Assembly (NCBI GenBank): GCA_001600875.1
Contig: BCLD01000026.1
Coordinates: forward strand, 143,838-166,275
Direction of reading: 5' to 3'
Length of the DNA: 22,438 nucleotides
Source: Solicoccozyma terricola
Lineage: Eukaryota; Basidiomycota; Tremellomycetes; Filobasidiales; Piskurozymaceae
A program made the position numbers and the translations under genes. Within the stretch, counting starts at the first letter, position 1. Every line of letters starts with the position of its first letter. Positions 1 to 9,059 of the stretch are shown piece by piece. The notes under the pieces are model-generated. The model did not search any database. It was given only the letters and a program-made list of their open reading frames with translations, and was not told where the DNA came from.

Positions 1-140
1 AAGTCGCTTCATACAGCGCATCATCAAGTCGCTTCATACAGCGCATCATCAAGTCGCTTCATACAGCGCATCATCAAGTCGCTTCATACAGCGCACAAGC
101 CGCTTCCATAGCGCACCAAAGTCGCTTCATACAGCGCAAC
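1..140. repeat. 25-bp tandem repeat array
   Basis: The unit starts AAGTCGCTTCATACAGCGCA and is followed by TCATC. Three full 25-bp copies begin at 1, 26 and 51. Shorter or altered copies begin near 76, 97 and 119, one of them reading AAGCCGCTTCCATAGCGCAC. The array may continue to the left of the window. The period is not a multiple of three, so the array does not keep a reading frame. It directly precedes a copia protease relic in the plus direction. Confidence 0.9.
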
Positions 141-145
141 CCGCT

Positions 146-424
146 CAAATCACGATCGGAAAGAACGAAGTTGTCCCGGCGACAGAGTCCGGCACTCCGC
201 AGCTCCATAGCGTCAAGCTCGTCGACCTCCTACAAGCCCCAGCGCTTGACCGCAACCTCTTGAGCGTCAACAAGAGTACCATGGGACACAAGTGGGAGTT
301 CGATGAAGTCAAGGCGTATCTTCGACACAAGCAAGACGAATATCAGCTGAGTGACTGGACGTGTCCATCCTCAGCCACATTGGCGATTGGCAGCGTTACT
401 GGCCATTTCCTCTTCGTGCTTTAG
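146..424 (+). pseudogene. Ty1/copia protease/pre-integrase relic
   Basis: The plus frame starting CAA ATC ACG reads without a stop to TAG at 422-424. It contains the pattern typical of the stretch after the copia aspartic protease: L-x-x-A-P-A-L-D-R-N-L-L-S-V-N-K, then K-W-E-F-D and a Y-L-R-H-K-Q-D-E-Y-Q-L segment that resembles the start of the pre-integrase domain. In an intact element this is part of a Gag-Pol polyprotein, followed by pre-integrase, integrase and reverse transcriptase. Here the similarity stops near 350 and the frame closes soon after. No gag or catalytic D-S/T-G is visible to the left, where the 25-bp array begins. I read it as a decayed fragment of the same element as the RNase H relic at 1416-1932. 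Confidence 0.6.
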
Positions 425-464
425 CACTCGCTACCGCACTCCTTATATCCCTTCCTCATGGACA

Positions 465-760
465 AGAGTCACCAGAAAGGTCTACACTATTCAGCTACGA
501 TGGCCTCGGGCTCTGAGGACAACCGCAGAGAGTGCCGTGCCATTCGCACTCCTCGACACAAGTCAACACAGGTCTACGCTTCTCAGCCACGATGATCTCA
601 GTCTGAGGAAAGCGGACATCCTCAACGAGAGTCAACACACAGGTCTACGCTTCTCAGTTACGATGACCTCCGACTTTGAGGAAAGCAAACACCCTCGACA
701 AGAGCCAACACGGGTCTATGTCCTTCACCTACGATGACCTCCGACTCTGCGGATGGCGGC
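465..760. repeat. Degenerate minisatellite, about 70-bp unit
   Basis: Four diverged copies of a unit start near 465, 559, 628 and 701, giving periods of about 94, 69 and 73 bp. Shared words are AGAGTCAACAC, GGTCTACGCTTCTCAG and ACGATGACCTC, followed by a TCTGAGGA-like block. Two overlapping plus-strand open frames cross it, but they only reflect the repeat and match no protein I know. The array lies inside what should be the pol interior of the copia element. Confidence 0.75.
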
Positions 761-1415
761 AACCCTCCTTACTGCATCGTACTCATAGACGGACACGACA
801 ACTACAAGGAATGTATGCGGTATCTACGCAATCTCCTTCTCAGAAGGGATCTCCATGACGTCGCAGATGGGAGTGAGATTTGCCCCACTGTCGCAATCTT
901 TCCTCACAACCTTCCTCTTGCAGACACGCAACTGAAAACGCCCATCTCGGCAGCCACGTATCGTCCAAACTTACAACTGGACAACACGTCAACAACACCT
1001 GCTATCCTCCCTTCACCCAAGACGATATACCGCCTGTACCATGTCTCTCTTGCCAGCTATTCACCCTCACCTTCATCACGGAAGCTCTGACAAGACGACG
1101 CTTGAGCGAGGGGGCATGATGTGAAGGCACGATGATGTGAAGGCACTCTTCACGTCGTCTTTATCATCTCTTCTTTTGGGGTTACACATCCTCGTGTGGA
1201 CAGACAACACTCAACTTGCTCTCACAGATGATCCCGGTATTTCGGTCGCAACACTTACTTGGACTTGGGCCTAACCACAAACTACGCCATTCCCATTGCA
1301 CTCCAAGTTCAACTTCCGAGCACATCAACTCGAACATACTCTGGTCATGCCACCTTCCACCAGAATGAAGTGGGTGGTGCTTGCATCTACTCCGACTCTG
1401 ACCATGTCTCACCTT
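761..1415. other. No recognisable gene; short 16-bp repeat
   Basis: Open frames here are short and unrecognised. A purine-rich GCGAGGGGGC is followed by two copies of ATGATGTGAAGGCACG at 1116-1131 and 1132-1147, and then GTGAAGGCACTCTTCAC forms a small inverted repeat. A purine tract followed by TGATG resembles a polypurine tract/LTR border, but no matching LTR end or second copy was found. Between the pre-integrase relic and the RNase H relic, the integrase and most of the reverse transcriptase expected for copia are absent. Confidence 0.5.
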
Positions 1416-1932
1416 CGATGGCGACGCCGGCAAACGGATCGTTCTGGGTTACGCCGATGCCGTTTGGGGGGGGCGACCTTGACACTCGGCGATCGACTAC
1501 CGGATACCACTTCAAGACCTTTGGTGGTGTGGTGGCATGAGTCGTCTACAAGCCACAGTAGCCCTGTCAACCACTGACGCAGAATACATGGCATCAGCTG
1601 ATGCCACCCGACAAGCTCTCTGGCTCAGGTAACTGCTCGATGACCTACAAATGGGACTCAAGGACGGCGAGGCGGTATCCATACTCAATGACAATGCAGG
1701 CGCCATCGCTCTTTCTAAGAACCCAGTCCATCACAATCGATCAAAGCATATCGCCCTTCGCCATCAGTTCCTATGCGAACAAGTGACTAAAGGCATGGTC
1801 GACTTAGCTCACGTCCCATCAGTCGACAACCTCGCGGACCTGCTCACCAAAACTTCTACCCAGGGACACATTCGACCGACTACGAGGACGTATTGGTCTG
1901 TTCCCAAGGATGACGAGATCATTACGTTCTGA
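1416..1932 (+). pseudogene. Ty1/copia RNase H relic
   Basis: This is the C-terminal RNase H domain of a copia polyprotein. Visible blocks are G-Y-A-D-A-V-W-G-G, D-T-R-R-S-T-T-G-Y, S-R-L-Q-A-T-V-A-L-S-T-T, D-A-E-Y, N-D-N-A-G-A-I and the family ending V-D-N-L-A-D-L-L-T-K. It is broken three times. An eight-G run at 1465-1472 shifts the frame. A second shift near 1537 separates the G-G-V-V-A block from the S-R-L-Q block. A TAA at 1629-1631 replaces a codon after A-L-W-L-R. The frame then runs to TGA at 1930-1932, 23 bp before a probable 3' LTR, which is the normal copia arrangement. RNase H normally removes the RNA strand during reverse transcription. Confidence 0.88.
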
Positions 1933-1955
1933 AGAGTGATTAGAGCGAGTGGGAG

Positions 1956-2331
1956 TGTTGGAATAACCGTGTCTTTAGAGCGCTCTATCACTCCGGACAG
2001 TAGGATACTCCTTCGGACAATCGGACAATTGCCCGGAGGAATGGTATCCGGTCAACCATTTTCCTCAGCTGTCTCTTTGACTATAAAGATCCAGGGAATG
2101 TCGAGCCAGAGGTGTACTTTTGTAGAGAGAACAACCATTTCATTTGTCATTTATATGCAACCCATGGTATGGAATTACCGTCCGATGTCAGATTTCAGGT
2201 GCTTAACGTTCATTCGAGCTCCGGGCGCTGACCGGATACTGTTCCCAATTTATCGACTGCCACCATTGGAAGGGAGATTTTGTTCTAGAGATGATTTTGA
2301 GTGCTGCCGCCGACCACCAGATGTGACAACA
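1956..2331 (+). repeat. Probable 3' LTR of copia relic
   Basis: After the RNase H stop comes a purine-rich GAGCGAGTGGGAG, a likely polypurine tract, and then TGTTGGAATA at 1956. A terminus ending TGACAACA at 2331 gives inverted ends TGTTG...CAACA, the same as the other LTRs in this window. A TATA-like ACTATAAAG lies near 2075. The start is well supported by position. The end rests only on the CAACA word, and no second copy of this LTR is in the window. Confidence 0.5.
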
Positions 2332-2720
2332 CTGATTGAATCCTCAATTTGCCGCCACTCGTTCTCAACACGAATTCCTTCATGATGAACCCGCAGGCTG
2401 GTATCTGCTGCTGGCATAGATGCGTAGGTATATGCTGCTGCCAGCTCAACCGCTCTCTATCAGTTGAAGTATTCCAGGAGGATGTCAAAGGCTTTCCCGG
2501 CATACGAATAGCACCGATACACTTGGCCGCACCCCCTTCATTCGAGGAATGCTTTAAGCAAACGCCCATAACATCTATCGGAAACTTCAAACGAACAGAT
2601 CACAAGGATATCAATTATACTCAAATTATAAAACAAACAGTAACATTATCAAGGTAAACCAAGGCTCTCGAAACACCCTGACGGCACATTATCGGATCGA
2701 ACCTCCACACAACGATTCGG
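2332..2720. other. Intergenic, nothing recognised
   Basis: About 390 bp between the probable LTR end and the stop of the MARVEL-like gene. The short open frames on both strands match nothing I know. The right part is the 3' flank of the minus-strand gene and is AT-rich around 2600-2650. Confidence 0.5.
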
Positions 2721-3563
2721 TCAGACAGTCATCGTGGTGGGAGCTTGAGCTGGATTTGGGTAAATAGGGTCGACCGGCATAGAGCCTGGGGCTGTTCTAT
2801 AGCCAGTGTTCTGTACCTTTGGCTCGTACTTGGTGATGGGCTGTCGTAAAACCTGTATTCGAGAATTGTACCTTGTCAGTATCTTGTCGTGCAAAATGAA
2901 ATAAAATGTAGGCAGACTTACCGAGTTGTCCCCATTCGACGAACCAATGATGTATACCAAGGTGAAGAGGACGAAGAGCCAGATCGCCCAGCTAACCCAT
3001 AAAAACACCGTCACCGCATCGACCTTGGAGCAGAGGGATGCTGGGGTGACCACGTACGTGAGCACTCGTCGCTCCGATAGGGAAGGAGGCGGAACTCACA
3101 AGACCCGTGGATTGACCAATCACACAATCTGGTCCGCTGTGTGCTCAGTGACGCGCAACCTGCGTTGACGGATGATACCCATCAGGGTCAAGTTCTGTGA
3201 CAGACCGCATCGACTCACTGAGGGTCAGGATGAACATTATGAATGCCCAGAGCGCGTCGACTGCAACGATGGATAAGAAAGAATCTGGATCCAACATGCG
3301 AACGAGGATGAAGATCATCTCCACCAAGATGGTGAAGCCACCAAGCCAGGCGGCATACGGAAATGTCGTGGTAGAGATCCCATTATTGCGCAGCTGCGTC
3401 ATGACAGACGACGGTGCAGGTTAGGCAGTTGCACTGCAACGCCGCAAGTCGCAATGACGCCACTCACAATCGTTTCAATGTCCGCGGAGAAGCCGAGGAC
3501 GATGGCACCGCAGGCATCCAGGCCGATTGCGAAACAGAGTCAAGTGATATGGGTAGCTTTCAT
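2721..3563 (-). pseudogene. MARVEL-like four-helix membrane protein, stop at codon 8
   Basis: Five minus-strand exons join in frame: 3563-3468, 3393-3219, 3159-3100, 3040-2922 and 2852-2721. The introns are 59-74 bp with GTGAGT or GTAAGT donors and CAG acceptors, and give a protein of about 193 codons. Four hydrophobic segments are clear: LCFAIGLDACGAIVLGFSA, FPYAAWLGGFTILVEMIFIL, FLSIVAVDALWAFIMFILTL and VFLWVSWAIWLFVLFTLVYI. The hydrophilic C-terminus is rich in proline and threonine. This layout fits the small MARVEL-domain proteins common in basidiomycetes, which are plasma-membrane or vesicle proteins of mostly unknown role. The ATG at 3563 reads M-K-A-T-H-I-T and then TGA at 3542-3540, just before helix 1. 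Family members usually have a basic residue there, so a CGA to TGA change is likely. No other in-frame start before helix 1 was found, although an unseen upstream exon could rescue the gene. Confidence 0.72.
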
Positions 3564-3634
3564 ATTGTGGATGTTCTTTGTAGGTGGTGGTGGAGTGATG
3601 GCAAGAAGGGGAATCTGCTTCCAAGGAGAGCATG

Positions 3635-3644
3635 GTTATATATT
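3635..3644 (-). promoter_or_regulatory. TATA-like box for the MARVEL-like gene
   Basis: On the minus strand the sequence reads AATATATAAC, about 75 bp upstream of the ATG at 3563. The position suits a core promoter, but the support is positional only. Confidence 0.35.
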
Positions 3645-4622
3645 CTCCCTTATGTCGGTCTCACTCATAGCGCAAGCAAAGCAGATCGACCGGACTTTGG
3701 TCGCGAATTCGAGACAACGTTGCAACGCCTTAAAGTCGGCGCATCACCCAGATTTTGCCGATAGCATCCACCAGGTCGGTCGCGCGGATGCTGGTTAGAC
3801 GGAAACCCAGCGGCGAGTCCGAACCTCCCAGCTACAACAGCACTTCGGTTTACATCGAGTGGCTTGGTGGCGGTGACATTTGTCCTGAGAAGTGCCTTTT
3901 AATCATTCGTGGCCTTGAGACACTTGGATAACACGGGTGGAAGGAGATGCCGTCCTGACCGAAGCTGCTATCAGCCCTGGGGCATGTTTCTGCGCAAAAG
4001 GCGAATAGGGACCCATGTACATGGCCCTGGCGCACTCACACGTGTTTGATTGTCACGCTGATCGGCAGGCAGATGTCCTCAGCGGCAAGTCCGAGGCTGC
4101 CGTGCTGGTCATGTGTCGGGTTTGCAAAAGTGTGAGCCCACATCGCCATCTACTGCACCTACAACTCACAGAGTTTACTATTGCTGATCATACACGACCC
4201 ACATCGTAGGCCCTTGTGTGTTGTGAGTTTGTCCCACAGGTAACGTCCAAGACCGAGGTGGCCCAGAACGTACGATATGATTCCGTCCACAGCGGGACCT
4301 CAGGCACGTCTCACTGGGCTGGTGATATACAGTTTGCTGTTCTGTATCAAATATCGACTCCTAAATGATATGCAGCGATAACCTCTTCTTTCCCTCGGTC
4401 AGAGGTGATTGTGTTTATCTGCTGAGGCACCAATAACAAGCTGAAGTTGTAAACACCACAATTCTACCCATACAACAATGCTTTGCGCATCAGTATATAT
4501 GGTCATTACGTCCCTAAATTTAACGTCTTGCGAAGATGATCTACCCCATAACAGACTCGCTTATTTTTTGTCGGCGCTCGCATTTGTTCCTCTTTTGTTC
4601 TCCTTAGTTCTTCAACGCCACA
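3645..4622. other. Intergenic, nothing recognised
   Basis: Almost 1 kb between the 5' side of the MARVEL-like gene and the 3' end of the sulfate permease, both on the minus strand. Open frames are under about 115 codons, overlap in several frames and carry no motif I recognise. The part at 4330-4600 is AT-rich and probably includes the 3' flank of the permease gene. Confidence 0.5.
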
Positions 4623-5860
4623 TTACTCCCCAGGAGCTACTGCCGTGATGGCGCTTCTCAGATCAAGGTGGAAGAACGGAGTGCCAGTGGAAAGAAGTGG
4701 GACCTCTGCGCTAGAGGTCGAAGATACGACCGAAAGCTTGCCAGAGTCCTTGAATTCCGTCTGGGTAGGCGGATGCTCCTCGATCTCGACAGGTTGGATC
4801 CGGTTTTCGCTAGCGTGTCGCCTAGCCTCGAGGACCTCGGTATCGTGCAGCTCACGATCGGCAGGCGAGAGTACGTCGGTGGGTGGCACGATAGGCGCGA
4901 CTTCGACAGGAGTCGAGTGTCGAACTGGAAGAGCAGGGTACAAAAGTCAGCTGTGTGAGTGATTGCATCACAAACCCTCCACTCACTCGAACCATAACCA
5001 AACCCTCCAGCAACTAGAGCACGACGAGTCCACGGAGCCAACACCGCGGCAAAATGAAACTCGACAGCCGCATCTGCCCAGTTCTCCACCTCCCTCCGAA
5101 GATCAATCAAGCTCTGCACACCCGTAGTGTCAAGGTTGGCTACAGCGGAGAAGTCAAGAATGATTGCTCGGATGATTGGCTTGTCGGATTTGGCCTGAGT
5201 GTCTACCGAAGCCCCTCGTCTGGGTCCCGGGTCGTTCCATTGTCTATTACCTAGCGTGACCTCGGTCATATCCTTGCCCCTTCGCGTGTTTGCCTTGAAT
5301 TGCCTGGTTGATATAAGACGCATTCGGGTAGAGGAATGACTCTTCGAACCGGTAAATAATCACACCAGGCGGTGGTGATTCGATCTTGACCTGCGGGTTG
5401 GTGATCCCACCGTCGCCACACAAGGGAATATACACATCCCTCGTTGGGCCATTTGGGTCAACGCCGTTCTGCTGCCTGATCCTGACTCTGCCGAGAAAGT
5501 GACCACGAGGGCGAGCAATCCGGACGAGTAGAAGGACGATTGATGCACCGACCGAAGCATATATGCCGATCTCTATGGTTGTAAAAATGGAAAGAAGAAC
5601 GGCGGTCAACCAAATAAGATACTCGAGGGGAGAGACTCTCCAAAATCGCCCCTTCTCGTCGTGCGCTTTGTTGCTCTTCTAATGGACACCTACCCAGTCG
5701 ACAACCCAGGAAAACAACACCTGTTATCAAGCGGGGCGTCTGGAGTTCCCTACACACGCCGTAAATGGACTTGATGACTATGTTATATGACTTTACAAAT
5801 GAATGAGCTTTGAAGGAAGTAGGTCCCCAAATCCATTTGCACCGCGTACGGCGCAACTGT
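4623..5860 (-). pseudogene. Sulfate permease (SulP) C-terminal remnant with STAS domain
   Basis: Fungal SulP permeases import sulfate through a membrane core of 10-14 helices and end in a cytosolic STAS domain. Here the 3' exon 4924-4623, with a 62-bp intron at 4986-4925, gives the acidic tail and the usual fungal ending F-F-H-L-D-L. The exon 5678-4987 gives F-W-R-V-S-P-L-E-Y-L, the last helices (TAVLLSIFTTIEIGIYAS and onward), P-P-P-G-V-I-I-Y-R-F-E at the STAS start, W-N-D-P-G-P-R-R-G, and the STAS core I-L-D-F-S-A-V-A-N-L-D-T-T-G. A frameshift near 5293-5303 separates Y-P-N-A-S-Y-I-N-Q from the following A-N-T-R-R-G block. Upstream at 5690-5800, a weak I-K-S...T-P-R-L-I-T-G-V-V stretch matches an earlier family region. 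The first eight or so helices are absent. Identification is firm; function is not expected. Confidence 0.88.
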
Positions 5861-6340
5861 CTTCCACTTTCCAGTCTGTGGGGATGTTCTCGTGTGAGAC
5901 TCCTCCCAGCGGGGAGCGAAAATACTATGTGGGGTATGAGCTGCCGGTTGTTTTCTCGGAGGCACGGCGACGACGGCCAGCTGCTCTTTGTGATCGTCCG
6001 ACAGCACGAATAACACCCTCAGGATATGGATCCACGCCGTCCTCGTGACTTGAAATCCGGGGGTCCACCTTTCTTGCATAGGTCATGCAAAGATGGCAGC
6101 ACCGTTCCTCTACATGGCGGTATGGTCCGCTGAACTCGGTTAGCCCCAAGTAAATCCGAACCTTTCGGATTAGCTTCGAACCTCAAGCAATTGGACCTTC
6201 TGCTGGCATTTTTGACCCATTAAATACGGACTGTATTGAACGAGCCATTAATACCAGACCTTTTCGATAGCTCGTCAATACCAGACCAGTATTTCCGACT
6301 GGCCAGTCCCCTTCTCTTTTCTCTTTTACACCTTGAAGCA
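5861..6340. other. Breakpoint flank of SulP remnant; no gene seen
   Basis: The missing N-terminal permease exons should lie here on the minus strand, but no helix-coding frame is visible. No retroelement piece is recognised at this breakpoint. At 6235-6290 the words GAGCCATTAATACCAGACC and GCTCGTCAATACCAGACC form a short direct repeat upstream of the TATA box at 6342. Confidence 0.45.
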
Positions 6341-6341
6341 C

Positions 6342-6349
6342 TATATAAA
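6342..6349 (+). promoter_or_regulatory. TATA box with CT-rich downstream stretch
   Basis: TATATAAA is preceded by CTTCTCTTTTCTCTTTTACA and followed by more CT-rich DNA at 6375-6400, the usual look of a fungal core promoter, or of an LTR. A downstream ATG at 6532 opens only 13 codons before TAG, although the frame continues open for some 70 codons after that stop. No product is recognised, so the target of this promoter is unclear. Confidence 0.4.
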
Positions 6350-6359
6350 GCGACTACAC

Positions 6360-6911
6360 TAGAGGCTGTTTGTCCCCTCTTTTTCTCTTTTCACCCTGTA
6401 ATCCGCAAGACATAGACAGCTATACCTATCATCTAAATTCTCCAGACTCCACACGTCTGACATTTGACCCAATTGGATTACCTATCCATTCAATCCTCCC
6501 TTCCTTGTCTATCCTATCAACAAGGCATATCATGGCAAGGTCTGAAACCAACATCTGCAGGACCGAAGCATAGTCATCAGCCAATCCAACAAGAGTTGTG
6601 CAAGCCGAACACATCAAACTAGAGCAATACCCATCCGAAGGGATCACTACACGACACGAGCGTGAAAAGCATAGCTCAGATGCGAAGTGCGGCAACTTGT
6701 ACTTCTTTGCTACCTTCCTTCCTTCCTTGCCGCTGACGACTCTCTGCGTTTGTATTTTCAAAAGACGCTACTTGTCCAACCATATATAGCATCAGAGACT
6801 GTATCGCGCAAACCACGATGTATATGCTAATGATGCCGTCTGTTGTACAACTACAAGATAGCAGGATTGGTTAAAGTACCTGAATGTTCCACCCATACCT
6901 TTTCAGGTCAC
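6360..6911. other. Downstream of TATA box; only short unrecognised frames
   Basis: This stretch separates the TATA box from the stop of the minus-strand ArAE gene. Plus-strand frames starting at 6370 (67 codons) and 6532 (13 codons, then TAG) match nothing I know. The right-hand 100 bases are the 3' flank of the minus-strand transporter. Confidence 0.4.
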
Positions 6912-8647
6912 TCAAGCGATGCGATCCACAGTCGTGTCCGCGTCCACAAGCGCCGCCCGTTGCTCATACATGTGCTCAAGAGCGTCCAAATCGCGTTCAC
7001 CGACAAGCGAACGAACGACGTCGGTCATTTGATCCAGCGATTTGATGACGTTTGAGAGTGCAGTAGACGCGGTCGCGAAGATAGCCAACTGCTCGGTCTG
7101 TAAGCAAAAGGACATCAATTCGTTGCCTGGTCCCGTTACGCCTCACTAGACCCACCTGTATCGACTCCCACGTCATCGGCACNAACGTCTGATGCTCGTA
7201 GAACTCGCCATTGCCAGCTTTTTGGGCATCGGCGATTTTGCGCATCTTGAGTTTGGCAAGCCGATTGCGCAGAGGAACGAGGGGCGGGAGGGGTTGTCCA
7301 TGTCGGAGACCATGGGCGAGGAGTGTGAATGTGGTTATTGTATCGGCGGTCTGTGACATATTTGGGTCGGATGATCCAAGTCCGATCATTGAACAGCTCG
7401 ACACTACTTACAAAGATTGGGTCAAAGACGTGCTGGCTTTCGGCTAACAATTTAGCCCAAGACGGACGCATGAGGGACCATGCATTGCTGACCAAGCTCA
7501 GGCTTGCCACCAGTTCGTACTCGAGCTTCAGAAGGTTCACGTACTTGCACTGCGGCCATGGCCCCTTTGTACTTGGTTCGAGAGCAGCTTGAGCCATGAA
7601 CGGCTCGATGTTTTGCAGACGTGTCTTTGCTTGTGTGGCTCAGCTCTTGGTTCCACTCATCGACTTTATTGCGACTCACCATCAACAAAAGCACCGTTGC
7701 TCGATGTTGGGAAGCCCTCAGGTTGTGATCGTGTCCCGCATTGTTCCTTACAGCTCCTTCAAGAACACCTTCGACTTCGGCTGCAAACAGTCCCGAGGCG
7801 AGATCGATGCCTTTGGCGCAGCTTAAACGAATACTGGTTTTGGCGCTCCGAGGTTTGAAGGGGAAGATTGTGATGATGAATGCGGCAGTGAAACCGATGA
7901 GGAGAAGAAGACTGTGCAAACGAAGATCATGTTGTTGCACTCGCAAAGCCCTGCAACGCATACTCACGCCCGACGCCAAGCAACATGTACGCCAATACCT
8001 TGATTCGCGATCTGGAAGAAATGCGTATCGACCCACGAGTATCCGACCACCAATACAATTATGACGCTGGGCAGAGCATTTCTAAGTGAGGGACGGATAC
8101 TTCATGTGCCCGCCAGAACAACTCACCCAGACACCATCCAGAAAGACATGGCACGGCTTGAACAAACATAGCGCAGATAGAGAAACGGCGCCGTGATGAG
8201 CATGGTCGCCGCAACGCAGCCATAGGCATTGCCATTGGACTTTGCGTTTCCCATATACCAGGCAAGCATTCCAAAGACAGCCCCCTGCGGTCATATGTCT
8301 TGANCCCCCGCCAATGATCACGATTCGAACGGAACTCACTGTTACCGTACCACCCATCCTCANGATGAAAGATCCAATTTGCTCGCCAGTAAAGACTCCC
8401 ATACCTGTTTGTGCCATGATCAACGCCCAGATGCCTTTCTACAAACACNANGCAACAACGGCTAGCTCATGTCGGCAGAACCTGANAAAGGNTCAGATCT
8501 CACATGCGTGTAGGTAAAAAACGCTGAGCTGGGACAAATTGCCGGTATCCACAATGCGATTGATACCAGAGAATACTTGAGAGCAAAGATTCCTTGGGGT
8601 GAGGTCTGCCACTGCCACACAGCCCTCATCCGGCGGGCGAACCGCGT
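6912..8647 (-). pseudogene. ArAE/FUSC-type membrane transporter, C-terminal half
   Basis: Eight minus-strand exons join in phase: 8647-8504, 8438-8340, 8284-8127, 8081-7968, 7911-7680, 7624-7412, 7350-7156 and 7097-6912, with introns of 45-65 bp. The product matches the C-terminal half of the large fungal proteins annotated as putative ER transporter / aromatic acid exporter (Pfam ArAE_2 families with a FUSC-like core). Blocks in order are F-A-L-K-Y-S-L-V-S-I-A-L-W, G-I-W-A-L-I-M-A-Q-T-G, W-Y-M-G-N-A-K-S-N-G-N-A-Y-G, V-V-G-Y-S-W-V-D, a helix ending I-F-P-F-K-P-R-S-A-K-T, E-P-S-T-K-G-P-W-P, F-Y-E-H-Q, P-M-T-W-E-S-I-Q and the closing S-L-V-G-E-R-D-L-D-A-L-E. The final TM module and cytosolic domain are present. 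The first half, normally another six helices, is missing: coding ends at 8647 against copia DNA. Six N bases lie in or near the gene. Splicing is otherwise clean, so the truncation may be fairly recent. Confidence 0.85.
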
Positions 8648-8736
8648 GTGACTTGATTCTGTTCTCCAAGTGTAAGTCCGATTGTTCTTGTATGCGCTAG
8701 ATAGGATGTTGTCCTAAGTGCCAACTCCCAGTGATT
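8648..8736 (-). mobile_element. Short inverted copia filler fragment
   Basis: Read on the minus strand, this 89-bp piece encodes N-H-W-E-L-A-L-R-T-T-S-Y-L-A-H-T-R and continues to N-Q-V-T. By eye it differs from the same segment of the copia element at 20080-20168 at about 5 of 86 positions. It starts exactly where ArAE exon similarity ends. On its other side similarity drops abruptly. Its orientation is opposite to the copia element at 9060-10519. Confidence 0.85.
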
Positions 8737-9059
8737 GCGGACATGGCTGGGTCCGCTGGGGTGCTATTTGGTACCTTCTGGTGATGTTGCCATCACTCCG
8801 GTTGCCAGTCGTACATCCCTTGATCGTACCAGCCTTCCACTCGATTCTAGTCGAACAACCCATCCCATCATTGTGACACTCCTTACAGCTCACATACCGC
8901 TTCCCTTCTGAGTTTCGGAGTAGAACGGCTCGAATGATATGCAATGAAAGGACAGGCTGTCTTTTCGAGCAGTGCGCCATGCCTGTGTAACAAAAGTCAG
9001 CTGAATTACATTCCCTCTCTTCCGATGTCGGGTGATTAGGGGAATACGTCCCAGTGAGC
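8737..9059. other. Unassigned junction DNA inside copia island
   Basis: On the minus strand an 88-codon frame (8980-8714) includes a cysteine-containing stretch, S-C-K-E-C-H-N-D-G-M-G-C, and I-E-W-K-A-G-T, which may be a very diverged continuation of the copia reverse transcriptase/RNase H linker (compare L-Q-W-P-A-G in the element at 19482). I cannot assign it with confidence. The plus-strand copia coding becomes recognisable only after about 9060. Confidence 0.4.

Noticed and set aside
1..140. Regular repeats that might suggest a CRISPR array
   Set aside because: The repeats are directly abutting with no unique spacers, and the host is a eukaryote.
351..1119. Plus-strand frames of 128, 118 and 79 codons
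   Set aside because: They overlap in different frames, follow the degenerate minisatellite and match no known protein.
1105..1150. Possible polypurine tract and LTR start (GAGGGGGCATGATGTG) of a second LTR element
   Set aside because: The TGATG word is part of a two-copy 16-bp repeat, and no LTR end, TATA box in register or second LTR copy was found.
3414..3798. Plus-strand frames of about 115 codons upstream of the MARVEL-like gene
   Set aside because: They overlap exon 1 and intron 1 of that gene on the other strand and show no motif.
4668..4962. Plus-strand frames of 105 and 96 codons over the sulfate permease tail
   Set aside because: They are antisense shadows of the STAS/tail exon, which has family similarity and proper splice sites.
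6342..6573. A gene driven by the TATA box at 6342
   Set aside because: The first ATG after it gives 13 codons and the other frames are unrecognised. Only the promoter-like site is kept.
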